Below are positions 1-13,200 of a DNA stretch of 64,000 nucleotides, piece after piece; within the stretch, counting starts at the first letter, position 1; each line of letters opens with the position of its first letter. This DNA comes from Limnomonas spitsbergensis (lineage: Eukaryota; Chlorophyta; Chlorophyceae; Chlamydomonadales). Both the position numbers and the translations under genes were made by a program. The notes below the pieces were generated by a model. That model was not told where the DNA came from. It was given only the letters and a program-made list of their open reading frames with translations, and ran no database searches. The stretch covers positions 112,001 through 176,000 of the forward strand of contig JAYJMM010000090.1 of the NCBI GenBank assembly GCA_037349105.1. The letters are read 5' to 3'.

Positions 1-1340
1 AAGGGGAAGGTCCTGAAGGCAAGTCACAGGCGGGGGGAACGTCCTTCAGGCAAATCGCGTACTGCCGGCTGCATGCCTCTACCACCGGGGTTGCATGGGG
101 CTTGCCCGACGGCAGGCCGTCCGGCATGCGTGTGTTGTAGATATGATTTGCCTCCCCTATGTACAATCAGCGTTGTATAGGAATGAGGGACGCTTTGAAA
201 TACTCAGCACTCATCCCAGTCGCTTATGTTCAGTCGAAACCCTAGAGTTGGGGTCGTTATTTTTCCTCGAGGGCAGCATGAGAGAAAATACTCATTCTCA
301 ACCGTGGGAAGGCAATTCAGATCCAGGACATTCGATTTTCGAACTGACTTGAGCCAAAGCCCTGCTGCATGCCGCTGATTCCTGTGCATGAGCGTTGCAT
401 GGGGCTGGCCGGCCGGCCGGCCAGCCAGCTTCTGCACCGCAGCGGCATGCACATATTTTTCTTTTAGCGTCAGCCAAAATCCACATACACCCCAAGCTTA
501 AGCACTGCCATGGTATAGCGCTAACATGCATGACACTGCCATGCTAGCTCTGCCATGGTATAACACTTGCATGCATGCTCGAGTTACGCTGTGGTAGTTT
601 GAGCATGGCAGCGTGTGCTCTGCATTTGACTGCATGCACTGACATGCTAGCACATGCTGGCGTGGCCTTGCGTGCAAGGCAGTGTTGAATCACTAGCGCA
701 TGCCAAACAACGAAACACAACACTACTTTCAGGTGCTTTCACCATTTGACCATTTGAAGTTGATATTTTTGAGAGGGACATCGCAAAACCTGTTCGAGCT
801 TGAAGTGTCATCAGCATCACCTGATAATCGACTATATCACTCTTGTTCACACCATCCATCCCTACTCTTGGTCAAACCATCCTACATCACTCTTGGTCAC
901 ACAACACATCCCCACTCGTGTCCACACCCTCCAACAACACTTTTGTTCACACCATACAACGTCACTCTTGGTCACCTTTGTCATCTCATGGTGGCAATGC
1001 TGGCAGTGCTCCAAAACCAGGGGGGGCTCTCCAGGCCCATGCACTAGGCACCTCTGTTGGCGTTTCAGGGTTCAGGGTCAAGGGTTCAGGGTCAAGGGTT
1101 CTGGATCAAGGGTTCAGGATCAGGGTTGAGAATCAACGACCCATGTATGTGGCACCTCTGTTGGCGTTTCAGGGTTCAGGGTCAAGGGTTCAGCAAGGCC
1201 GCTGGGGAACTGCTGATCCCAAACCACCGGCAGTGTAGATCTGGAAACACGGCTCCCTTCCTGAGGCCATTGGCTGGAAGTCTGCCTCACAGCCCCTCCA
1301 CCTGCACTCTAAAAACAATTTACTGTTAATTGTTATTGAC

Positions 1341-1402
1341 GTAACGACGCTAATCTACTGAGCCATCTGGCGCCAGATGGCTCAGTAGCATAGCGTCGTT
1401 AC
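1341..1402. repeat. 62-bp near-perfect palindrome
   Basis: The two 31-bp arms (1341-1371 and 1372-1402) are reverse complements with two mismatches and no spacer, centred on CTGGCGCCAG. Outer ends are GTAACGACGC and GCGTCGTTAC. It would form a long hairpin. It could be a tiny foldback element or the scar of one; no target-site duplication is clear. Confidence 0.8.
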
Positions 1403-1604
1403 TTCAGCAAACCATGGAAATTCTATGCATGCAGCCAGGCACACACAAAGAACGCCCTGCATTAAAAGATGTTTTCCTCCCTCCTTTTCCCCCGCCCGTT
1501 CCACACTTGTGTGACTGTCCCTCTTTGGCACTGATGTGATACATCTCCCTCGTCCACACTAGTGTGACACACCCCTCTCCTCCACACTGTTTACCTACTT
1601 GCAG

Positions 1605-1965
1605 GTCAAGAAAGAGCCTCACCTCAGAATTGACACGCTGCACTCCTCCACCCTTGTGTGGCACACCTCATGCTTCCACACTTTTGTGACACACCCGATT
1701 GTTCCACACTTATTGTCGCACCTCACTCATCCACCAACGTAACGCACCCCTAACCCTATTTTCGCCCCCCTCAGGTTGCCACCAAGGGTTGCATGAGACA
1801 TTCCACACTCAAGATTCATACCTCACTCCTCCGCACTCATATTACCCACCTCACTCCTCCACACTCCTGTGATACATCACCCTTATACCTCTTTCCAGAA
1901 AGCAAGAAAGAAGAAAGCTCCACCCTTATCAGGTCGTCAGAGAACACAATCCCGGAGATAACACC
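1605..1965 (+). repeat. Decayed copies of DIS3 exon 1
   Basis: 1933-1965 repeats the exon 1 sequence after its AG acceptor (GTCGTCAGAGAACAC versus GTCGTCAGGGAGCAT), ending GAGATAAC where the exon has GAGATGAC. A weaker, older-looking copy is at 1605-1634, preceded by CTACTTGCAG (about 20 of 30 positions match by eye). Confidence 0.6.
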
Positions 1966-2130
1966 ATCCCCGTCCATACTTATGCTATGCACCTCACTCT
2001 TCCACACTCATGTGTTACACCTCAGTCCTGCACATCCCAGTGGTGCATCTCACTCATCCACACTCGTATGATGCACCTCACTCCTCCACACTCCAGTGTC
2101 ACACCCCTCCACACTTCTCTTTTCCTGCAG

Positions 2131-5100
2131 GTCGTCAGGGAGCATTATCTGAGAGATGACATATGGTGAGCCCTCCCCCCTAAGGGCAGTCATGCTGAGT
2201 TGGTAGATCTGATCTGCTTCCTGGGTTTCGGGTACCACGCAGGATTGATAGATCTGTTAGATCTATTGTCCACCCTGCGGCTGCCATGCAGGATTGATAG
2301 ATCTGTTAGATCTATTGCCCACTCTGCGGGCATCATGCAGGATTGATGTGCGCTGTCGAATCAAAGGGCCACCATACAGGATTGATAGATCTATTGTATC
2401 AATTAGATCTGATAGATCTGTCACATCTGTAATTCATTTTGGGCTGCCATGCACGCTGCACTCTAAGGGCGACCATGAGGGATTGATAGATCTGATAGAT
2501 CTGATAGATCTGATAGACAAGCTGCATATCATACATCTGCTGCCCACTGTGGCCAACTACCGTAATAATAACAGCGGCTAACTAATAATAACTTTGGCTA
2601 ACTAATAGTAACTGCTGCTTGCTCGCCGTGCTCTTCTTATTCTTTCTCCTGCCCTCTATAGCCTGCTCTGGATCACCCGCCCTCTGTCGCCTGCCCGCAC
2701 CCACCCCCTCTCCCTCCTGAACTCTTAGGAGCGGCAGCCCTCTGGATCCTGAGTGTGACGTTGCCTGCCTGCACCCACCCCCTCTCCCTCCTGAACTCCT
2801 AGGAGCGGCAGCCCTCTGGATCCTGAGTGTGACGTTGCCTGCCCGCACCCCCCCCCCTCTCCCTCCTGAACTCATAGGAGCGGCAGCCCTCTGGATCCTG
2901 AGTGTGACGTTGCGGAGCATAAGCTGAGCTCAACGGCCAAGCACTACTTACTGATCGACACAAACGTGGCACTACATCAGGTCAGATGACTTTTTCTCGT
3001 TTTCCCCGCGTTTTCCCCACACATTTTTCCACACAACGATTCAGTGTAGGACATTAGCCGAGCTCAACGCCCAAGCACCACCTCCTTTTCGACGCCAATG
3101 CTGCATCGGTTCAGATGAAGTTTCCACGACTTTTCCTCGTTTTCCAAAGAATAATTGACCGGGTAGTTTCAGAAAAGTGCCTGAGCAAAACTGCCAAGCA
3201 CTGTCGCCTTTGTGACACCATTGTGACACTGCATCAGGTCAGACAATTTCCTCACGCCCCCCCCTCCTTATTATGTAGTTTAGGAAATTAGCTGAGCTCA
3301 ACGGATAAGCACTACCTCCTTATAATGCAATGCAAGGGGCCTGTCACTTAGTTTTCCTGGCGTCCAGGACTTAAGCTTTCTAATACAGAAGGAAAGTTCG
3401 CTTTTCATTTCCTGATGAACTTTCTGTGCGGAAAGGATCCATCCCAGCCGAAACCCTTTGTTTGGGGGGACTCGTCCGACCCCCTAAGTGACAGGCCCCT
3501 ACTCCCTGCCTGCCTTGCCTAACATCAGTCATTCAGCCCTGCTTCTAGATTGCCTTGCTTACATATGGCCCCCCGCTGCCCCTGCTGCTTTCCCCCCCTG
3601 CTGCTGCTGCCCCCTCTGTTTTCAACCCTCGCTGCTTGCCCTGCCTACGATTTGCCCCCTGTGGCCCCTGCTGTTTTCAACCCCCCTTGCTGCCTCCGCT
3701 GCTTGCCTCGCCTCAAAATCACTGCCCCCCCCCCCCCGCTTTTAATCCCCCGCTGCTGCCCCCGCTGTTTTCACTCCCCTGCTGCTTTTATCCCCCACTG
3801 CTTGCCTTTCCTCCAAATCACTTACACCCCCGCTTTCAATCCCCGCTGCAGATTGACTTTCTGGAGCATCCGGCCATCTGTGACGTTGTAGTGTGCTCCG
3901 TGGTCCTTGATGAGGTACGTTAGCAAAGTGTGGAAAGGAGTGTATGGAGAATTTTTTGCCGCACATTATGCTGCTGCAACTTAGGATTGGCCGATCAATC
4001 AAGAGGCAGTTTTATTCTATTATTAATATTAATAATATAATACTGTTTCCGGTGGTGGTGTGTTTTGTGGTCCTACATCAGGTGTTTTTGGAAAGTGTGG
4101 AAAGAGGCAGTACGCAGTTCCGCACAAGGGTCCAGCCTTTCTGAATGTGCAGTAAATTATGTTCAAATTGCCTTCACTGAAACATGTGTTAGCAGCCCTG
4201 AGAGCAAGTCAAACAAATGAAGCAGTCTATGAATCAGCGGCTGAGGGCGCTCGTAACATCGCCGACCCTCATGTCTAGACCCTATAACCTGGACCCTTAA
4301 TCCTAAACCTGACCCTTACCTCTGAACATGAGTACCTGACCCTTCACCCTTCACCCTTCACCCTAAACCTGACTCTGACTCCTAGGCCCAACAACCTGGA
4401 CCCTAAACCTCAAACCTTAACCTGAAACATAGGCCCTACAACCCTGGACCCTGGACCCTGGACCCTAAACCTGACCCTGACTCGAAACCCTGAAACCCTA
4501 CAACCTATACCCTACCCCTCAGGTCAAGCACAAGAACCAGTCCTTATACCAGCGGCTGCGGGCGCTCTTCACGTTGCTCACCCTTAAGCCTAGACTCTAT
4601 AATCTGGACCCTCAACCCTCAACCCTCAACCCTGGGCCCTGAACCCTACCCCTCAGGTCAAGCACAAGAACCAGTCTGCTTACCAGCGGCTGCGGGCGCT
4701 CGTCACGTCGCCCACCAAGCGCTTTTTTGTGTTTGCTAACGAGCATCATCGCGAAACGTACGTTGGGAAGGGTGAGACGGCGGAGAGCCCCAACGACCGC
4801 AACGACCGGGCCATCAGGGTGGCTACACAGTGGTGAGTGGACATGTTAACTTGACCCGTAACCCTAAACCCTGAGCCGTGAACCCTAATCTGGGCAACAT
4901 AATGGTGAATGTACATAGTAACTCAGCCCTGAACCTTAAACCTTGAACTTTAACCCCTAAACCCTCAGCCAGTGAACCTGAGTCTTAAACTGGGCACCTC
5001 AATGGTAGGCGTGCATGTCAACTGTCAAGTGAATCCTGCACCCTAAACCCTAAACCCATATCCCTAAACTGGGCACCTCAATGGTAGGCGTGCATGTCAA

Positions 5101-7270
5101 GTGAATCCTGCACCCTAAACCCTAAACCCTGAACCCTGAACTAGGCAACACATTGGTGAGCTAACCTTAAAGTAAGTAAACCTCAAACCCTAAAGTAAAG
5201 TAAACCTTAACCCTACACCCTCAACTCTCAACCCTCAACCCTTAACTGGGTAACATAATGGTGAGTGCGCATGTCAACGTTGCTTGGCATGCTACAATGT
5301 GCATATGGGAATGGTGAATGTGTCCGCCATTGCACACTTGGCGTCCGTGTTTGTTTGCCGAGGGTAGCGCCGATTGGCGTCCGTGTTTGCTTGACGAGGG
5401 TAGCGCCGATTTGGGCTTTATTGATCAGGCTGTAGCACCCACTAATTCCAGTGCCGTGACACCATTGTAACAGCAATTGCACTTTTTTACGGCAGTGACC
5501 CCATTGTTACAGCAGTTGCACTATTGTTGCAGCCGTTACATGATAGTTTTAGCAGTTTCGACATTGCCACAGCAGTTACACCCTTGTGACACTGCTGCGG
5601 CAGAAGTGTAACAAGGGCGCATGTGTGCATGGACAGGGCGCGCTGGATGGTGAGAGAGTGCAGCGACATGAGCTGTTACTACCGTCTCACCTTTTCAACA
5701 GCGGTTACACCCTGGTTCAGCTGTTACACATTTGTAACAGCAGTTACACCATTCTTCCAGCAGGAACTCCGTTGTTAACCCAGGGCGCAGATTGGGGGAT
5801 GCAATTGCACCATTTACTGTCAACGGATCGCAGGGCAGATTGCAGATGGCAGATTGCAGGGCACAATACAGATCGCAGGGCAGATTGCAGATTGCGTGTG
5901 CCGAATGCGATGGCCGAGGTCACAGGAGCGCTGCCGATTTTGCGACAGAAGGCTAGCCATTGAGCCATTGTTCCCAAGGTTTTTCAATTTTGCATTACAA
6001 ACGGGAGGCCGGCCGCTGGGCAGACGTTATCCCAACTGCTAAATCTGGAGAGGAAGTCAGATAGACAGCTAGCCAATACCCTGAGCAAAGGAACCGCAAC
6101 TGGGGATTTCCTTGAATTGGTGCCAGGTTCAGAAAGCTCAGTCATCAGGATCAGCGGTCGTGTCCGAGTGGTTAAGGAGACTGACTAGAAATCAGTTACC
6201 GTAAGGTGCGCAGGTTCGAGTCCTGTCGACCGCGTTTTGATTTTGTATGCCCCCCCCCATTGCACCTCCATGCCCACACCAACTTGCTCAGCTACTAATC
6301 ATACACTGCCCAGTGCCACAAGGTACGAAAAACGCTTGGAGAACCATGCTGCTGCTCAAAACGGACATACAGCGGAAGGCCTTCACCCCACATGTAGCTA
6401 CCCTTAACCCCGAATTCCAAGCCCTTAAACGGATGCCCTGAAACCTGAACCTTACACAGGTACGCCACGTGTGGTGAGGGTAAGACGCCCGTGGTACTGC
6501 TCACCAACCATACAGATAACTGGAGCAAGGCCACTGTTAATGGCCTGCACCCTGCACCTTGCACCTCGTAAGCCCTCTACCCTACACCTTGTGAAGCCTG
6601 AACCCTCTACCTTTGACGGCTTGGGCTGCAGCGGCTTGGGCTGCAGCGGGTGGGGCTGCAAGTGGCCCATTGTGCCGATCCCTACCAGCGCGCATGGCCT
6701 CTGCTGATGGCCTGCACCCTTAACCCCAAACCTTGTCCTCCCAAAACCCTGAACCTTATTAACTCGAAAACGTATACCCTATTTCACATAACCCCTTAGC
6801 CTTATTCACCCAAACCCTAAACCTTATTTATCCCAAACCCTAAGCCATATTCACCTTAACTCTGTTAACTTAATTCATCCCTTAACCCTAAACTGTGCGC
6901 CCTAAACACTAAGCCTCATTCACCCTAAAATCTGAGCTTTATTCACCCCTAATCCCTTTACCTTGAGAACCCTTAACCATGAACCTTTTGAGTTGTGACC
7001 CCTTAACCCCTAACCTTCTAAACCCTGAACCCTGAACATTAAACCCAACCCCTTAACCTCAAACCTTACTCAGGTACGCCACACGTTTGGAGGGCAAGAT
7101 GCCTGTGGTACTGCTCACCAACGACGCGGACAACAGGCGCAAGGCCACTGCCAGCGGCCTTGACGCGCGCGGGGTGTACGCCTACGCCAATTCAATAAAG
7201 GATGAGAGCCCCGACCTGTTGGACCTCGTTGCGGCCTCCTCGGCGGCGGCTGACAAGGATGGAGAAGACG
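2131..7270 (+). CDS. DIS3: DIS3 exons 1-5: N-terminus and PIN endonuclease domain
   Basis: Exon 1 (2131-2165) encodes [11 protein letters not shown], the hallmark DIS3 N-terminal motif. Exon 2 (2887-2980) has two cysteines where the CR3 Cys cluster sits, then [12 protein letters not shown]. Exon 3 (3852-3914) ends VVLDE. Exon 4 (4657-4832) carries [12 protein letters not shown] and [14 protein letters not shown]. Exon 5 (7074-7270) carries [16 protein letters not shown]. The four acidic PIN metal ligands known from yeast and human (Asp of DTN, Glu of LDE, Asp of NDR, Asp of TND) are all visible, so endonuclease activity is predicted. Phases at the exon ends are 2, 0, 0, 2, 1. The domain covers about residues 30-190 of the reconstructed protein. 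Confidence 0.94.
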
Positions 7271-10200
7271 GTGTGTGTGTCTATAATACGCTTTATATCT
7301 CGGCCCTGAACCCAGAACCCTGGACCCGGAATCCTTAACCCTTACAAGGTTGTAGAAGACGGTGTGGGCTGTCGATCCCGGCCCTGGATCCTGTACCCAG
7401 AACCCTAAGCCCCGAACCCTGGACCCTGAGCCCTCATCAGTCCATGGGTCCATGGATGATTCGGGCTGTCGTAACCTCAGCGGCTGATGGAGGTTGGAGG
7501 AGACCGTGATTCAGATGTTGATTGTCAGTGTCTGCCTCCATGGCAATTAGTTGCTGCCTTGTTTTTAGTCAGTTGTGGGTTGTCAGTTGCTGCCTTGTTA
7601 GTAGCCACCAGTCAGTTGCTGCCACGTAGACAATCAGTTGTTGTGGTTGTCAGCCGCCTACTTGTTACACATTTGCAGCAGTTGCTGATGAGGTTGGAGG
7701 AGACGGTGTAACCCTGAACCTTTTGAGCCTAAACAATTTTAGCATAAACCTTTTAAACCCAAACATTTTAAACCTAAACTTGTTAACCTAAACTTGTTAA
7801 CCTAAACTTTTGTTACCTGAACCTTTCCACTCAGCTTGCTCTTGCCTTCCAGTTATCTTGCTGTTGCCGCCGGCACGCTTTGTGCCCCCTATCTCCTTCC
7901 CATACATACGCAGCCTGCCCTTGCAGCCCACACCTTTCATGCCCCATCTTCTCCTCTTCTCCTCTTCTCCCTGGGAAACTTCAAAACTTCAGAACTTCAG
8001 AAATCCCCAATCACTTGTGCGCTCCTTCAGCTGAACCGAGCGGTCGTTCACTCGGTAGCGGACACTCCCACCAGGGACGGACGATGGCCCTTTTCGCCCA
8101 CACGCGCGCACCTCCCCTTCTTCTGTCCTCACTCTCATGCGCTCCTCCCACCCCCATTCCAACCCTGAAGCCGAACCGAGCGGTCGCGGCTCTGGCAGCG
8201 GCCGCGCCACCAAGCGCAAGAAGGTGTATTCGGAGCACTTGGGATACAGCGATGTGATGGCCGGGATCAAGGATGGACGCTTCCATCAGGTGTGTGGGGG
8301 AGCTAGGCAGAAGCTGTGTGGAAGCTGGGTGACAGCTGGGGCTGGAGGGTGTACTATATGGATGCGGAGCATCTGGAATACCGCGACTTGTTGGCCAGAA
8401 TTAACGAGGGACGATTCCATCAAGTTAGGGTTTGGGGTTCAGAGTTTGTAGGGTTCGAGGGCAGCTGGGTTGAAACTGGGTGGAGTTATGGGGGTAGCCG
8501 GGTAGAAGTTGGGTCGAAGTCGAAGGAAGCTGGGTCGAAGAAAGCTGGGTGGAGGCCCTGGCAATGTGATGGCCGGGATTAAGATTGGCCGGTACCAAAG
8601 ATAGATGCTCCACCACGGAAGGGGGGAGTTGGATGGGGTCTGGGTACCAGTTAGGGGGAAGCCAACGGGAAGGTAGGCGGTAGCTGGGGTGAAAAGTGTA
8701 TTTGGAGCACCTCTGGGGGGATGCGGCGACGCGATGGCTGGGATAAATTGGGCCCTGCCGGCAGGTGAGGGGGCAGCTGGTCGAATGAGGGGGACCTGGG
8801 TGGAAGGTGGGTGGAAGGTGTGGAGAAGGTGATGGCTGGGATCTAGGATAGATGCCTCCATCAGGTAAGGGGGGGAGTTGGGTGGAAGCCGGGAGGAAGC
8901 TGGGGGGATGTGTGGAGAAGGTGATGGTGGGGATACAGGATGGACGCCTCCACGAGGTAAGGGGGGGGAGTTGGGTGGAGCTGGGAGGAATCTGGGAGGA
9001 AGTTAAGGGGAAGGTGTGGACAGAATGGTGGCAGGGCCCTAGGATGGATGCTTCCGTCAGGGAAGGAGGGAAGCTATGTGGAAGGTGGTTAAAGCTTTCA
9101 CCATGAAACCTTGTTCTCTCACCGTTCACACCCTTCATCCCTCTTGTCACCTCGGGATCTAGGATCTAGGATATGTTTCCAGCATAGTGATTCTTTCTTG
9201 TGACTCATCTACACGCCAGCTACATTTTGGCCTCTGGCCGGGGGACCCATGTGTGGTCAGCCATGCTGCTTTGGACACCAGCCGCAGGAAGGTCCAACTT
9301 TGGTCCCGATCGGACCTTTGCCGGCCGAAGATGGACTCGTAGCCCCAACAATAAACAGTATTCCATCGTCCAGATTCGGGGGGAGGTGGGGGGGAAGTTG
9401 GATGGAAGTTGATCTTACCCAATGCAGCCATTCATCCTTCTTTTCTCATCCTTCAAACCATTCACACATTTCACACCCTTCACGTCCTCCTTGCTACCTC
9501 AGGGGGGCGCTGCGCGTAAGCCGCTTCAATCCGTTTGAAGGATGCGTTGGGACCCTTCACACCCTTCACACATTTCACACCCCTCGTCCTCCTTGCTACC
9601 CCAGGGGGCGCTGCGCGTAAGCCGCTTCAATCCGTTTGGAGGATGCGTTGGGACCCTTCACGCCCTTCACACATTTCACACCCTTCACGTCCTCCTTGCT
9701 ACCTCAGGGGGCGCTGCGCGTAAGCCGCTTCAATCCGTTTGAAGGATGCGTCGGTTCTGACAGTGTCGGCCAGGACATTCTCATCAGTGGGCGGGTGGAC
9801 ATGAACAGAGCGCTGGATGGTGAGTCGTTTTTTGAAGGGTATGTATGGGAACATGGGTGCATGGGCTCATGGACAGAGCGCTGGATGGGGAGAGATGAAT
9901 GAGCGCATGCTTGCATGGATGCTTGCATGGACATGAACAGAGCGCTGGATGGTGAGACGTGTTAGAAGGGGATGCATGGGCGCATGGTCGCATGGACAGA
10001 GTGCTGGATGGCTTGAGGTGCATGGGCGCATGAGTGCATGGATGCTTGCATGGACATTAACAGAGGGCTGGACGGTGAAAGGTGCATGGTTGCATGGGAG
10101 CTGGGATGCTCCTTAACTCCTAACCCTCAATCCTCAAACCCTGAACTCGGCGACGTAATTGCGGTGGAGATCCTCTTGACCCCTCACTTTTGACACTTAA

Positions 10201-13200
10201 CCCCAAACCCTAAACCATGCACTAGGCGACGTCGTTGCCGTTGAGCTCCTGCCCGAGAGCCAGTGGCGTGGCGACAGCGCAAAGCTGCCCGGAGCTGCCG
10301 GGTGCTCGAACGATGCCGCGGGCGGTGAAGAGGGTGCGGAGGACGGGGCTGACGGCGAGGGCGGCGTCGAGGATGAAGAGGCGCAGGAGGCCCTCGGCGC
10401 CGCTGAAGTCTTCCAGGTGGCACCCGGCGAGCACTACGAGGCGCCCGGCGGCGCCGCCGCCGCCGCCGCCGGCGGAGGCGGGCGTCGCCCGACCGGCCGC
10501 GTGGTGGGCGTGATCAAGCGGAACTGGCGCGCGCGGGGGTACTGCGGATCGTTCAAGCCGGTAGAGAACGGGCTGCATGGGGGCGCCAACAGCATGCTGT
10601 TCATTCCGATTGAGCGGAAGTACCCGATGATCAGGTGCGCGCAGATGTGGGGACGGGGCAGGGCCCGTCTTTTATGTACCTGACAGAGGCACAGTATTCA
10701 AGGTATGGAAAGGGGGGGAACGGAGTTGTTGGGGGAGGCGGGTTAGGGGTTCGAAAGCCAGGGAACTGGGAATGGGACAGGGTCGGGGGATGGGGGCAGG
10801 CCTGGGCAGAGGCAGGGAACGAGGGTGAGTGACAGAGATGGGGAACGAGGATGAGGAACAGGGTCGGGGGAAAGGAGCAGGCCTGGATCAGAGGCGGGGA
10901 ACCCTAAAACCTAATTGAGGGCGATGGGAAGAGACGTGGAAGGGTGCGAGAGAGCGGATGGGAATGGGAATGGTGGCAAGAGTGCGGGTACACTTGTTCA
11001 CACGTCCCTGTCTCTGTCATTATAAGTCATGGCGTGGAGCTGCATCTGTCTCATGTCTTGTACGTATCTGAAATAGGATGTGGGGACAAGCCTCCGTGCC
11101 TTCCAAACGCTTCCCCTTCAATAATTTTAAGCACTGTTAACTATTTTTTCAAAGTTATTCGTTCATCTTTTCCTTACGGTACAGTTTCGTTCAGTGCCGC
11201 CTGCTGGGTCCCTCATGGATGGATGTAAAAAATGACGGGAATCCGGAACATTATAAATGGGCACCTGTCGCTGCGACAAATTTGAATTTAAAAGCCTGCT
11301 GCCAGGATTCAAAAATTGACAGGCCGAGACCCTGGTGGTCGAGTCCCTGATGGCCGAGTCCCTGGTGTCGCGCGTGGTGGTCCAGATCGACACGCATATT
11401 CTGGACTCCATTCAAAATTCGAAACCTTTAAATCAGACACCTGCCTGTCTAGGATTCAAACGCGACTGGCCGAGACCCTGGTTGACAAGCGCACGGTGGT
11501 CCAGATCGACATGCGGTTCATGGACTCCTTTTTAATTCGAATCCTTAAATGAGACACATGCTTGTCCAGGATTCAAACGCGACAGGCCGAGACCCTGATG
11601 GACAAGCGCATGGTGGTCGCAATCGACACATGGGACGTGGAATCTATTTAAATTTCGAGTCCTGAAATCAGACACCTACCTGTCCAGGATACAAACGCGA
11701 CAGGCCGAGACCCTGATGGACAAGCGCATGGTGGTCGCGATCGATACGTGGGACGTGGACTCCATGTACCCCTCCGGGCACTATGTCCGCACGCTGGGGA
11801 CGATTGGCGACAGGGACACAGAAACGGTGAGAGTAATTGGGGGGAGGCATTCCAAAACCGCTTCCTGATTATGCTTCCTGATTATGCTTCCTGATTATGC
11901 TTCTACCCGACCGGGCACTATGCTGGGGACAGGGGCACAGAGACGGTGAGAGGGTGCGGAAGTTTAGGGTTCAGGGTTTAGGTTTCAGGGCTACCAAACA
12001 GCAGTACAGTACTGCCAAGTGAATTATGCATTTATTTATCCGGGCACTACGTCCGCACACTGGGGATGATTGGCGACAGGGACACAGACAGTGAGAGGGG
12101 CCGGGGGGCAGTACACAACCGCTTCCTGATTCTGCTGCACCCCGACCGGGAACTATGCTGGGGACGATTGGGACACATAGGGACGATTGGGGACACAGAG
12201 AGGGTGAGAGGGGTCGGAAGTTGAGGGTGAAAGGTCCAGGGTTACAGTGACAGGGTTACAGGACAACAGTACAGTATCAGGGGCGCAGTACAGCAGTACA
12301 GTAACAGAGGTGCCGTACACCAGTATAGTAACAGGAGTACAGTACAGCAGTACAATAAGAGGGGAACAGTACAGCAGTACCGTGCTGCCTATTGTCTGTC
12401 TTTATGATGGGGATGATCAGAGGTAGGGACACAGAGACGGGGAGAGGGGTGGGGGTGGGGTTGGGGGCGTTATGTGTGATGGGTTCAGGGTTGCAGTACA
12501 GCAGTACAGCAGTACAGTATCGCCTTGTTATTTACGTGTCTGCTCATCCGGGCAATACGTCCTCCTTCTGGTGAGGATCGGGGACAGGGACACTGAGACC
12601 GTGAGAGGGGACGGGGGGCGGTACAGTACCGCCTAGTGATATACGCATGTATATCTCCGGCACTATGCCCGCACGCTGGGGACAGGGACACAGAGACCGT
12701 GAAGGGGGATGGGGGCAGTACGGCTAAGCAGTGACGCCTCGCAATTCTTGACTCTTCACCTCCAGGCCCTACGGATGCACTCTGCGCCCTTAGAGCCACT
12801 TGAAATAAAGGGCCACAGAGACGGTGAGAGGGGGCGGGGACAGTACAGTACCGCCTCTACCGCAAAGCGTGCATCTACCAGTCAAGTCACTATGTAGCTA
12901 CCCTGACCCCCTCAGAAGGTCCTGTTCATCGAAAATGACATCATCACCATACCCTTAACGTTCAAGGAAATAAGATTGCACCCACCTCCCCTCCCTGCCA
13001 CCCCCTGCTACCCCCTCAGTGAATCCTGCTGAGTGTGAGTTATGTCCTCCCCCTCCCCCCTCCCCCCCCCCCTCCCCCGCTCCCCCCTCCCCCCCTCCCC
13101 TCCTCCCCCCTCCCCCCCTCCCCCCTCCCCCCCTCCCCCCCTCCCCCCTCACCCCCTCATCCCTCCCCCCCTCCCCCCCTCACCCCCCCCACCCTCACCC

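Larger units (their letters stand above)
1..2130. other. Upstream region, repeats only, no supported gene
   Basis: No reading frame here has recognisable protein features. 1-700 is rich in GCATGC/CCATGC words and includes a GGCCGG run near 410. 840-1000 repeats a TCACTCTTGGTCACACC-like unit. 1058-1195 repeats GGTTCAGGGTCAA words. 1495-2110 is a degenerate array of about 30-40 bp units built on CTCCACACT...TGTGACACACCTCACTC. The first coding exon of DIS3 should lie here or before the window, but I could not find a short basic ORF with a phase-0 donor. Confidence 0.6.
4833..7073 (+). repeat. DIS3 intron 4: heptamers, tRNA-Ser and an exon 5 copy
   Basis: 4850-5250 holds CCCTAAACC words with three copies of a TGGTGAGTGxxCATGTCAAC segment derived from the exon 4 donor. 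5460-5800 repeats CAGCAGTTACACC-like units. 5820-5900 repeats CAGGGCAGATTGCAGAT. The tRNA-Ser is at 6154-6234. 6460-6560 is a decayed copy of the exon 5 acceptor and coding start (GTACGCCAC..., GTGGTACTGCTCACCAAC). 6720-7070 is again C-rich heptamer sequence. Confidence 0.8.
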
